Source: Chitinophaga pinensis
Lineage (GTDB): Bacteria; Bacteroidota; Bacteroidia; Chitinophagales; Chitinophagaceae
Direction of reading: 5' to 3'
Assembly: GCA_943333125.1 (NCBI GenBank)
Contig: CALQSB010000001.1
Span: 62,001-126,000 of the forward strand
Length of the DNA: 64,000 nucleotides
Shown: positions 52,288-59,296 of the stretch, piece by piece
Numbering within the stretch: the first letter of the stretch is position 1
Layout: the number at the start of each line of letters is the position of its first letter
The notes under the pieces: model-generated
Told to the model about the DNA's origin: nothing
Databases searched by the model: none
Seen by the model: only the letters and a program-made list of their open reading frames with translations
Made by a program: the position numbers and the translations under genes

Positions 52288-54779
52288 AGGGCGGCCATCA
52301 CCATTCTAATCTCTCCATATCCCAGATGCTCCGGTAGATTTTCTTTCAATTTTTTAGCGCTGGTATTCCCATGGATTTCTATAGCTGATCTGATTAGATT
52401 TATTTTTTCCGAAGTTATCAATGCATTTAATTCAATTTCTCCTGTCGCTATGAAATGACTTAAATGCTGTTCAACTGTACCGTTAGTGATGTTTCTTTCT
52501 AGGGAAATTTCATCAATAGTTTTTCCTTTTTTGAATAAGTCAAAACTTATTGACTTGGTATCTGGTTTAATTGAAGTTTTTGTTACAGCTGAAGGTTCAG
52601 ATCTTTTCCTGGAAACTTTCGCTTTTGGTATTTTTGTTTCTATGCTAGATTCCATGTCGTTTACTTCGCAGTACTCGCAAATAATATCTAGGAATTCTTT
52701 TCCATATTGCCTGCTTTTTACCGGACCAAAACCTGAAATTAAATTCAACTGGGTAATAGTCTGAGGTAGATACAAGGCCATTTCTTCCAGTGTAGAAGAT
52801 TTGGCAATTAAATAAACAGGCTGGTTTTTTTCTTTACAGATTTCATCTCTTTTTTTCTTTAGCATATTGTAAAGCTCGGGATGAGCGATATCTGTTTTGA
52901 CTACTGTTGAATGGCCCGAGTAAATACTTATCTGAAGTGCTGTTTTTTTAAATGCTTTTTTAATTTGGAGATGTTCGTCAATTGCAAATCCATTTAAGTT
53001 TCCCTTTAGTATAATGCATTTGAAATTCATCTCATCATACAGTCGTTGTAAAATTTTGTATAAATCGTTTGCCAATGTTTTACTGTCTGTTTCTATGGCA
53101 AGATTTTCTATTCTGTTTTTTATTTTTCCAGCTTCAACCATAAAATGTTGTGCAGCAGCCTTAACTCTGGATTGCAGCATTTCATTTTTTTCAGGAAATA
53201 TTTCAGCGCTAAGTAAATTATTTAATTGCAATTCAAATTTTTCTGCAGTTTGGTTGGTGTTGATCATTAATTGTTGAATGCCTTCAAATGCCGTAATGGC
53301 TTGAGTATTAAATGACTCTTTTTCTTTTAAAATAAAAGTATAAACATCTTTAGTATTATTGCATATTGAAACAAAATCAAAAAGCTCTTTTATCTGCTCA
53401 GATTGGTATTTTATTTTAGCATTTTTTAATAACTGTAATTGTAGGTCAACTGGCTTTTTTGAATTAGAAAAATCTACAATTCTTTGATCGCTTTTCAGAC
53501 TTTGATTTGTGATTCGACTGCGTAAAACCATTCCTTCCAGATTGGTGCATCTGCTCAACGCAACATACACTTGCCCGGCAGTAAATGCATCAACCGCATC
53601 TATTACAGCTCTTTCAAATGTAAGCCCTTGGCTTTTATGAATCGTTATCGCCCAGGCCAGTCGCAATGGATATTGAGTGAAAGAACCGATTTCATTTTCT
53701 TCTACAAGATTGGTAGTCTTGTCAACTGAATATTTAATATTCTTCCATTTTTCTTTGGAAACTTCAATAAATAAATCATCGCCTTTACAACTGACCGTTA
53801 TCTTATCTTCTTCTATTTTTTCAACGATGCCAATTTTTCCATTGAAATAACGTCTAATTTTTTCAGTGTCATTTTTGATAAACATAACTTGAGCACCAAC
53901 TTTCAATTTTAGCGATAGATCTGCAGGAAATGATTTTTCATAAAACTCGCCTTCTATTGCTGCAGTAAATACATTTTCTTTTGAAGAAATTTCTTGCAGT
54001 GCTTTTGTATTGATGGCATCTGCTTTATGATTATGTGTAGTTAATGTGATGTAATTATCTGATTTCAAGGGCTCAAAATCAGGAATGTAGCGACGATGTA
54101 ACAGTTCGTAACCTTCTTGATCCATTTCATTATTGCGAACCTGATTCAGCACATTAATAAAGGCAGGGTCGTTTTGTCGGTATATTTTCTCCAGTGTTAC
54201 AAACATAGCTGGTTCGGATTCCATAACTTGGCTATTGAAAAAATACTGACTTTTATAATAGGGTGTCAGCAATTGCCATTCCTCATCTTTTACAACAGGA
54301 GGCAGCTGGTACATATCTCCAATAAATAACACCTGTACGCCTCCAAATGCTTTTGAATATTGATTTCTAACATGTCTTAATACGGTGTCTATCGCATCCA
54401 GTAAATCACATCTTACCATACTGATTTCATCGATAATCAGCAATTCAAGATTTCTCATCACTTCTCTTCTTTCAGAATTCAACTTCAACTTGCTTAATAA
54501 GCTGTTTTTGTCATTTACACTTTCATCTCCATTAAACATACGAGATGCCGGAATGAAAGGATTAAATGGCAATTGAAAAAAAGAGTGTATGGTTGTGCCA
54601 CCTGCATTCATCGCCGCAACACCGGTAGGAGCAACAACAGCCGTGTTTTTTTTGATGTTTTCTTTGCAATATTTCAGAAAAGTAGTTTTTCCGGTACCAG
54701 CCTTTCCAGTAAGAAAAATATTGGTGTTGGTATATTGAACAAAATCGGAAGCGAGTTGAAAAGAATCGGAGTAATCCAT
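52257..54779 (-). CDS. PIF1-like helicase with HRDC and C-terminal HTH domains
   Basis: A start at the ATG complementary to 54777-54779 gives an 840-residue protein that begins just ahead of the P-loop, as in homologues; an upstream ATG would add 61 residues with no family counterpart. Walker A is GKAGTGKTT at 25-33. Walker B LLIDEISMVRCD, VLFIGDMYQLPPV and the motif VI region AITIHKSQGLTFERAVID define a superfamily 1B helicase of PIF1/RecD2 type. An HRDC-like domain (LIAKSSTLEEMALYLPQ...ISGFGPVKSRQYG) and an RecQ-like winged HTH (FDLFKKGKTIDEISLERNI) follow. The last residues LAPSIPQGGS are encoded by a GC-rich repeat. Confidence 0.88.
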   Translation of the reverse strand: MDYSDSFQLASDFVQYTNTNIFLTGKAGTGKTTFLKYCKENIKKNTAVVAPTGVAAMNAGGTTIHSFFQLPFNPFIPASRMFNGDESVNDKNSLLSKLKLNSERREVMRNLELLIIDEISMVRCDLLDAIDTVLRHVRNQYSKAFGGVQVLFIGDMYQLPPVVKDEEWQLLTPYYKSQYFFNSQVMESEPAMFVTLEKIYRQNDPAFINVLNQVRNNEMDQEGYELLHRRYIPDFEPLKSDNYITLTTHNHKADAINTKALQEISSKENVFTAAIEGEFYEKSFPADLSLKLKVGAQVMFIKNDTEKIRRYFNGKIGIVEKIEEDKITVSCKGDDLFIEVSKEKWKNIKYSVDKTTNLVEENEIGSFTQYPLRLAWAITIHKSQGLTFERAVIDAVDAFTAGQVYVALSRCTNLEGMVLRSRITNQSLKSDQRIVDFSNSKKPVDLQLQLLKNAKIKYQSEQIKELFDFVSICNNTKDVYTFILKEKESFNTQAITAFEGIQQLMINTNQTAEKFELQLNNLLSAEIFPEKNEMLQSRVKAAAQHFMVEAGKIKNRIENLAIETDSKTLANDLYKILQRLYDEMNFKCIILKGNLNGFAIDEHLQIKKAFKKTALQISIYSGHSTVVKTDIAHPELYNMLKKKRDEICKEKNQPVYLIAKSSTLEEMALYLPQTITQLNLISGFGPVKSRQYGKEFLDIICEYCEVNDMESSIETKIPKAKVSRKRSEPSAVTKTSIKPDTKSISFDLFKKGKTIDEISLERNITNGTVEQHLSHFIATGEIELNALITSEKINLIRSAIEIHGNTSAKKLKENLPEHLGYGEIRMVMAALAPSIPQGGS

Positions 54780-54875
54780 GTGTTTGTATAAATCGATTGT
54801 TTCAAAATTACGAAAATGGGAAACCAAACAGTATGTTTTTTTAACGTTGCTAAAAGGTTGTTTTTCTGATAAAAG

Positions 54876-54962
54876 ATTCAAGGGGTTCAAATGTTCTTTT
54901 TCAAAAGATATAGTCTTATCAAACATGTTGAACCTTTGTAACGGGTTGACTTTTTTGAACAA
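54876..54962. repeat. TTCAAGGGGTTCAAA / GTTGAACCTTTG repeats upstream of the helicase
   Basis: Word pairs such as GATTCAAGGGGTTCAAATG (54875-54893) and GTTGAACCTTTGTAACGGG plus TTGACTTTTTTGAAC (54928-54962) are partly inverted. They resemble the families at 11350-11454 and 42846-42923. Pairing is less regular here. Confidence 0.5.
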
Positions 54963-54974
54963 TATCCATAAAAA

Positions 54975-55000
54975 AATCCTCCAACTTTCGTTGAAGGATT
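54975..55000 (-). terminator. Intrinsic terminator after the RRM gene
   Basis: AATCCT (54975-54980) and CAAC (54982-54985) pair with GTTG (54990-54993) and AGGATT (54995-55000), one mismatch, loop TTTC; a T run follows on the minus strand. Confidence 0.8.
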
Positions 55001-55028
55001 GAATATGGTTTAGATATAAAAATCGAAA

Positions 55029-55454
55029 TTAAAAATCTCTGTTATATCCGCCGCCGCCACCGCTACGGTTTCCACCGCCGCCGTAACCACCGCCGCCGCC
55101 ACGACTTCCGCCGCCACCGCCGTAACCACCACCGCCACGACTTCCGCCGCCACCGCCACGACTTCCGCCGTAACCACCGCCGCCACTTGGACGCTTCTTA
55201 TATTCGCCTTCCTGACGTGGTTGTGATTCGTTTACGATTAATTTACGACCTTGAACTTCTGTTTCGTTAAGGTTTGCGATTGCAGTACGAGCTGCTTCAT
55301 CGTCTTCCATTTCAACAAAACCAAAGCCTTTACTGCGGCCGTTCATTTTGTCTTTTAAGATTTTGCCACTAGTTACGGTACCGTACTGTGTAAATAGATT
55401 TGTTAAATCTTCGTCCGTCATAGACCAACTAAGATTTCCAACATAAATGTTCAT
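55029..55454 (-). CDS. RNA-binding RRM protein with glycine-rich tail
   Basis: The 141-residue protein has one RRM domain (1-80): RNP2 IYVGNLSW at 2-9 and RNP1 KGFGFVEM at 43-50. A glycine/arginine/serine/tyrosine tail of about 50 residues follows (GGYGGSRGGGGG repeats, 93-138). The design is that of the cold-shock-associated RNA-binding proteins found in Bacteroidota and cyanobacteria. Function is probably general RNA binding, possibly induced by cold. The tail is encoded by imperfect CCG/CCA trinucleotide repeats (55045-55190). Terminator at 54975-55000. Confidence 0.92.
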   Translation of the reverse strand: MNIYVGNLSWSMTDEDLTNLFTQYGTVTSGKILKDKMNGRSKGFGFVEMEDDEAARTAIANLNETEVQGRKLIVNESQPRQEGEYKKRPSGGGGYGGSRGGGGGSRGGGGYGGGGGSRGGGGGYGGGGNRSGGGGGYNRDF

Positions 55455-55637
55455 TGTAAAAAACTGTTTAAAAAAATTAAAAAAAATTGAATGATATAAG
55501 TTATTACAACAAACTGAAAAAAACTTTTGAAGAGATTTCAGCCAATGAAAAAAACCTTAAACCATTTCTTCGATATAAAGATAAAGTAAACCTTTTGAAA
55601 TATCAAGAAATTTGTTAAATTAAATTAACAACAAAAA

Positions 55638-55660
55638 AAAACCACCTAAAAGGTGGTTTT
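55638..55660 (-). terminator. Intrinsic terminator after rplI
   Basis: AAAACCACCT/AGGTGGTTTT (55638-55647 with 55651-55660), loop AAA, T run on the minus strand. Ends the rpsF-rpsR-rplI transcript. Confidence 0.9.
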
Positions 55661-55682
55661 GATAAAATGGTAAGATGTAATA

Positions 55683-56129
55683 TTATTCTGATACTACTTC
55701 AAATTCAACCTCAGTTTCGTTTCCGTTGCCGAAGTCTATTTTTGCTTTGTATGTACCTAATTCTTTTACTTCATCAAGTATTGAAATACGGCGGCGATCT
55801 ATTTCGTATCCTTTTTGCTCTTTAATTGCACGTGCAATCTGAACTGAAGTTACACTACCGAATATTTTTCCACTTGTACCGGTTTTAGCACCAATTTTTA
55901 AAGCGCCATCTCTCAAAACTGCAATAACACTGTTGATTTCGGCCAATAATTTGGCTTCTTTCTTAGTTTGTTGCTTCAGTTTTTCGGTCAATTGCTTCAA
56001 ATTGCTGGGGCTTGCTTCTACGGCCAATTTACTTGGAATAAGAAAGTTGCGACCATATCCGTTTTTTACGGTTACCAGTTCATTGGCTCCGCCAAGATTA
56101 TTCACATCCTGAATTAAAATTACCTGCAT
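55683..56129 (-). CDS. rplI: 50S ribosomal protein L9
   Basis: 148 residues, standard length. The N-domain MQVILIQDVNNLGGANELVTVKNGYGRNFLIP is diagnostic. The long connecting helix follows (LKQLTEKLKQQTKKEAKLLAEI), then the C-domain with GKIFGSVTSVQIARA. Last gene of the rpsF-rpsR-rplI operon, separated from rpsR by 73 bp that contain a short palindrome (56169-56184). Confidence 0.98.
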   Translation of the reverse strand: MQVILIQDVNNLGGANELVTVKNGYGRNFLIPSKLAVEASPSNLKQLTEKLKQQTKKEAKLLAEINSVIAVLRDGALKIGAKTGTSGKIFGSVTSVQIARAIKEQKGYEIDRRRISILDEVKELGTYKAKIDFGNGNETEVEFEVVSE

Positions 56130-56168
56130 TTTTTTGCATTTTTACCCAATCCTTTGTATCAGACTTTC

Positions 56169-56184
56169 TCCCGAATGCTCGGGA
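56169..56184. repeat. Palindrome between rpsR and rplI
   Basis: TCCCGAATGCTCGGGA has the same stem as the palindrome at 41019-41034. It is within a ribosomal protein operon and could be an mRNA hairpin. The same CCCGA/TCGGG stem also occurs in the rpsF leader (56865-56881). Confidence 0.5.
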
Positions 56185-56202
56185 TTAGGGTGGTGAAAAA
56201 TA

Positions 56203-56469
56203 TTATTTCAAAAGATCAGTTACATAAGGAAGTATCGCCATCTGACGAGCTTTCTTTACGGCTTCACTTACTTTACGCTGAAACTTTAAAGAGTTTCCGG
56301 TAAGACGACGAGGTAACAATTTGCCTTGTTCATTTAAAAACTTTTTCAAAAAATCGGCATCCTTATAATCAATATAACGGATTCCCATCTTCTTAAAGCG
56401 GCAATATTTCTTCGGACGCTTTTCGGCTTTAATTGCCGTTAAGTACTTAATTTCATTAGCTTTTGCCAT
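56203..56469 (-). CDS. rpsR: 30S ribosomal protein S18
   Basis: 88 residues. [57 protein letters not shown] are family signatures. It starts 2 bp after the rpsF stop, a tight coupling expected for the S6-S18 pair. Confidence 0.98.
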   Translation of the reverse strand: MAKANEIKYLTAIKAEKRPKKYCRFKKMGIRYIDYKDADFLKKFLNEQGKLLPRRLTGNSLKFQRKVSEAVKKARQMAILPYVTDLLK

Positions 56470-56471
56470 GA

Positions 56472-56828
56472 TTATGCCCCCGCTTTTTCGTTAGTAAAAT
56501 GTTGTACACCACTTCTCTTTCTATCATTGTATCCGACGGCGTATTTATCGAGTACAGTAAACATGTGACGCATTGCGCTCTCGTCACGTAAAAGTTGAAT
56601 TTTCAACTTTTCATTGAAGCTGGTTGGCGCGCTGTATTCCATAATCCAATAAAGACCGGTAGTCTTTTTGGCAATTGGATACGCCAGTGATTTTAGTCCC
56701 CAGGGATTCGTGTGCGTTACGCTGCCTCCGTTGTCTTTAACGAGTGCCTCGTATTTTTTCTGAGCGGCTTTAAAATCCTCTTCAGAAAGCACAGGGGTAA
56801 AAATCACCATCAATTCGTAGTTGCTCAT
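56472..56828 (-). CDS. rpsF: 30S ribosomal protein S6
   Basis: 118 residues. [44 protein letters not shown] and the R/D segment [11 protein letters not shown] identify S6. First gene of the operon. A -7-like element (TAACTTCG, complement of 56886-56893) precedes a leader of about 50 nt containing a small CCCGA/TCGGG hairpin (56865-56881). S6:S18 feedback binding to the leader is known in other bacteria, but is only a possibility here. Confidence 0.98.
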   Translation of the reverse strand: MSNYELMVIFTPVLSEEDFKAAQKKYEALVKDNGGSVTHTNPWGLKSLAYPIAKKTTGLYWIMEYSAPTSFNEKLKIQLLRDESAMRHMFTVLDKYAVGYNDRKRSGVQHFTNEKAGA

Positions 56829-56952
56829 TTTCCCTGATTTAAATTTTTAAAAAAATTGGTTAATCCCGATTTTATTTCGGGGGTGCGAAGTTAGGAAGTT
56901 TTGTTGGTAATTAAATGTTTTAAGGTTTGTTTTTTTGAGATATGAAGAGTAG

Positions 56953-56992
56953 GAGATAAGGCTAGATAGGCTGGATAAAGCTGGATAAATCT
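56953..56992. repeat. GATAAGGCTAGATAGGCTGG repeat
   Basis: GATAAGGCTAGATAGGCTGG plus ATAAAGCTGGATAAAT lies between rpsF and the M14 peptidase gene. It is the same family as at 44947-44990 and 50752-50789. Confidence 0.65.
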
Positions 56993-57003
56993 ATAAACAC
57001 ACA

Positions 57004-58728
57004 TTATTCAACCCTAAAAACAGGGTATCTCAGATGTGTTTTTTCGTAATAAACAGAATTTTTATAGATAAAATCAAGGATTTTGTGAGCATCTATTGCG
57101 AAATCCGGGTCGCTTTGTTTTTTGGCTTCAAGCGCAACTTTCAGGGAACTGTCTTTTTTTAATACCTCTGCAGCCAGATCCTCCCAGCGATAATCACTAT
57201 ACCCTTCTTTCTGTTGCAATATTCCATCAAAAAAATTCCAGGCAAAAAAACTGTCGTCGCCTGTAGGTTCCAGCATTTCTATTAAATATCTGTTGCCCGG
57301 CTGATTTAAGGGGATGTAATAATCTCCTTTATTAAACTTCATATCCGTTTGAGCAGCGCTGACATTAACTTCAAAATTTTTATGATGTTTTTCGTAGGCC
57401 TTAGGTAAAGATTGATAGGATTCAATCCGGTACACTGTAACCTTTATTGACGTGTCTTTTTTAATTGACTCCATTTGTACGTTATTTATTTTCAATCGCT
57501 CAATAACGTCCGGCCATCCTTGAGGAATAACATATCCTCTTGGCTTTAAAATGTTTTCAGTATCTGTAAAATGATTGTAATACGCTATGTTTTTAGTAAA
57601 CGGCTTTGAATGGTTATAAAAATATTTCTTCTGACCCGTAGCTTCACTTATTGCAGAGTCTTTCTCATAGCCTTTAAAAATAATGCTGGAAGAACCGTCT
57701 TTTTTTAAGTTCCACTTCAATGCAAATTTTCTTCTGGTCAAGTCGCTTTCGTTGGCATTTTTTCTTTTCATGATAATTTCACGGGCATGCTGATGCGCTT
57801 CTTCAATAAAGGTCATCATAAGATCATAAGTAGATTTTACCCTCTCAGCATAGGGTTTCAGCATATGCGTTTCAGGTACAAATGAAAGGGTATTAAACAA
57901 TGCCGTGTAACCAGATGAATATCTTGGAGGATCATAAAAAGCATCCATTCCCTCGTTCATATTTGAAGATTCGAAATCAACGTAAGGCACCAAATCCCAG
58001 CCTTTCTCACCCATGTTTTTATAAATAGCAGGCTCGAAAGTTTCATTTAACCATAAGCCTAGCTGTCCGCCAAGTTTGTCAAACTGCGTAGTGAGTAAAG
58101 TCATAGTATGCTGATAATCCGCGCCGTCACTTACATGGTTATCAATAAAAATATCCGGATTCAAATAATGGAATATCGTAGCAAAAGTTTTGGCTTCCCT
58201 GCTATCGCATTTTGTGAAATCTCTGTTTAAATCAAGGTTCTGAGAATTACCTCTGAAGCCATATTCTAAAGGACCATTTTGATTTACCCTGGTTGTGCTG
58301 TTTCTGTTCAGGCAACCACCAATATTATAAACAGGAATTATAGCCAGCACGATGTTGTTAGGAAGAAGATTTTTTTTTGCAATAATGTCCCTGGCTAGCA
58401 TCATACAAGCATCGATGCCATCTGGTTCGCCTGCATGGATGCCATTGTTGATGAGGATAACGATTTTGTTTTGCTGATGCCAGCTTTCAGGATTAAATGT
58501 ATGATCTCCACTAATTAAAACTAAATGCAATGGTTTTCCTGCGTCAGACATTCCCATTTCAACAAGTTTTAATGCTGTTGATTTTTTGTCAAGGTGCTGA
58601 TACCATTTTATAATCTGTTCATAATTTGCAGATACGTTTTTATCTCCTGTTTCAAAAGGAGTTAACTGCGCTTTTATTTCAAAGCAAAAAAACAAGCCCG
58701 AAAAAATGATTAAGACAAATGCTCTCAT
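57004..58728 (-). CDS. M14 family zinc carboxypeptidase-like protein, secreted
   Basis: A 574-residue protein with a signal peptide (ending near IKAQ, 21). Zinc ligands His98 and Glu101 lie in NNGIHAGEPDG, and His198 in FIDNHVSDG. The catalytic Glu286 lies in SFVPETHMLKPY. All four key residues are present, so it is likely an active metallopeptidase. The C-terminal 270 residues form a beta-rich extension typical of Bacteroidota M14 proteins. It acts in the periplasm or outside. Upstream gene on the same strand is rpsT, with a terminator between. Confidence 0.9.
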   Translation of the reverse strand: MRAFVLIIFSGLFFCFEIKAQLTPFETGDKNVSANYEQIIKWYQHLDKKSTALKLVEMGMSDAGKPLHLVLISGDHTFNPESWHQQNKIVILINNGIHAGEPDGIDACMMLARDIIAKKNLLPNNIVLAIIPVYNIGGCLNRNSTTRVNQNGPLEYGFRGNSQNLDLNRDFTKCDSREAKTFATIFHYLNPDIFIDNHVSDGADYQHTMTLLTTQFDKLGGQLGLWLNETFEPAIYKNMGEKGWDLVPYVDFESSNMNEGMDAFYDPPRYSSGYTALFNTLSFVPETHMLKPYAERVKSTYDLMMTFIEEAHQHAREIIMKRKNANESDLTRRKFALKWNLKKDGSSSIIFKGYEKDSAISEATGQKKYFYNHSKPFTKNIAYYNHFTDTENILKPRGYVIPQGWPDVIERLKINNVQMESIKKDTSIKVTVYRIESYQSLPKAYEKHHKNFEVNVSAAQTDMKFNKGDYYIPLNQPGNRYLIEMLEPTGDDSFFAWNFFDGILQQKEGYSDYRWEDLAAEVLKKDSSLKVALEAKKQSDPDFAIDAHKILDFIYKNSVYYEKTHLRYPVFRVE

Positions 58729-58791
58729 AATGAGTACTAAATTTAAGGATCATTTTTCTTTATTTGGATACCTGATGTTAGCACAAAAAAA

Positions 58792-58811
58792 AACCTGCCG
58801 TTAAGCAGGTT
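58792..58811 (-). terminator. Intrinsic terminator after rpsT
   Basis: AACCTGC/GCAGGTT (58792-58798 with 58805-58811), loop CGTTAA, followed by a T run on the minus strand. Confidence 0.9.
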
Positions 58812-58835
58812 CGGAATATTTTGAATCGAGTTCAA

Positions 58836-59093
58836 TTATTTTTTCAGTGCGTTCACTTTCAAAGCTAATTTTCTTTTCAGATTAGAAGCTTTATTCTTGT
58901 GAATCGTACCACGCTTAGCCAGTTTGTCAATCATTGATGCCACTTTAGGTAACTGATCAGAAGCTGCTTTTGAGTTATCTATAGCTCTGATATCACGAAT
59001 CGCATTACGGGTTGTTTTACCATAATAACGATTACGCTCATTACGTTTTGCGCTTTGACGGACGTCTTTCTTAGTTGCTGAGTGATTTGCCAT
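58836..59093 (-). CDS. rpsT: 30S ribosomal protein S20
   Basis: 85 residues, Lys/Arg/Ala-rich: MANHSATKKDVRQSAKRNERNR at the N-terminus and IHKNKASNLKRKLALKVNAL at the C-terminus are typical of S20. Monocistronic with its own terminator. Divergent from sucA. Confidence 0.97.
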   Translation of the reverse strand: MANHSATKKDVRQSAKRNERNRYYGKTTRNAIRDIRAIDNSKAASDQLPKVASMIDKLAKRGTIHKNKASNLKRKLALKVNALKK

Positions 59094-59296
59094 TTATTCT
59101 TTTTTAGGGACGCAAAGATAATGAATAGCTTTTACAATCTTAACTTTTTTTGAATTATTTTCTTATTTCCGGGAACGATTGAGTTTGAAATTGTCCGATT
59201 TTTTTAAAATCAATGGCTTTATTTCTTAAGTTTTAGGCCGATATTTGCATCCAAATTATAGCTCACACCACTCAAATTCAATTATTGATACTCAAA

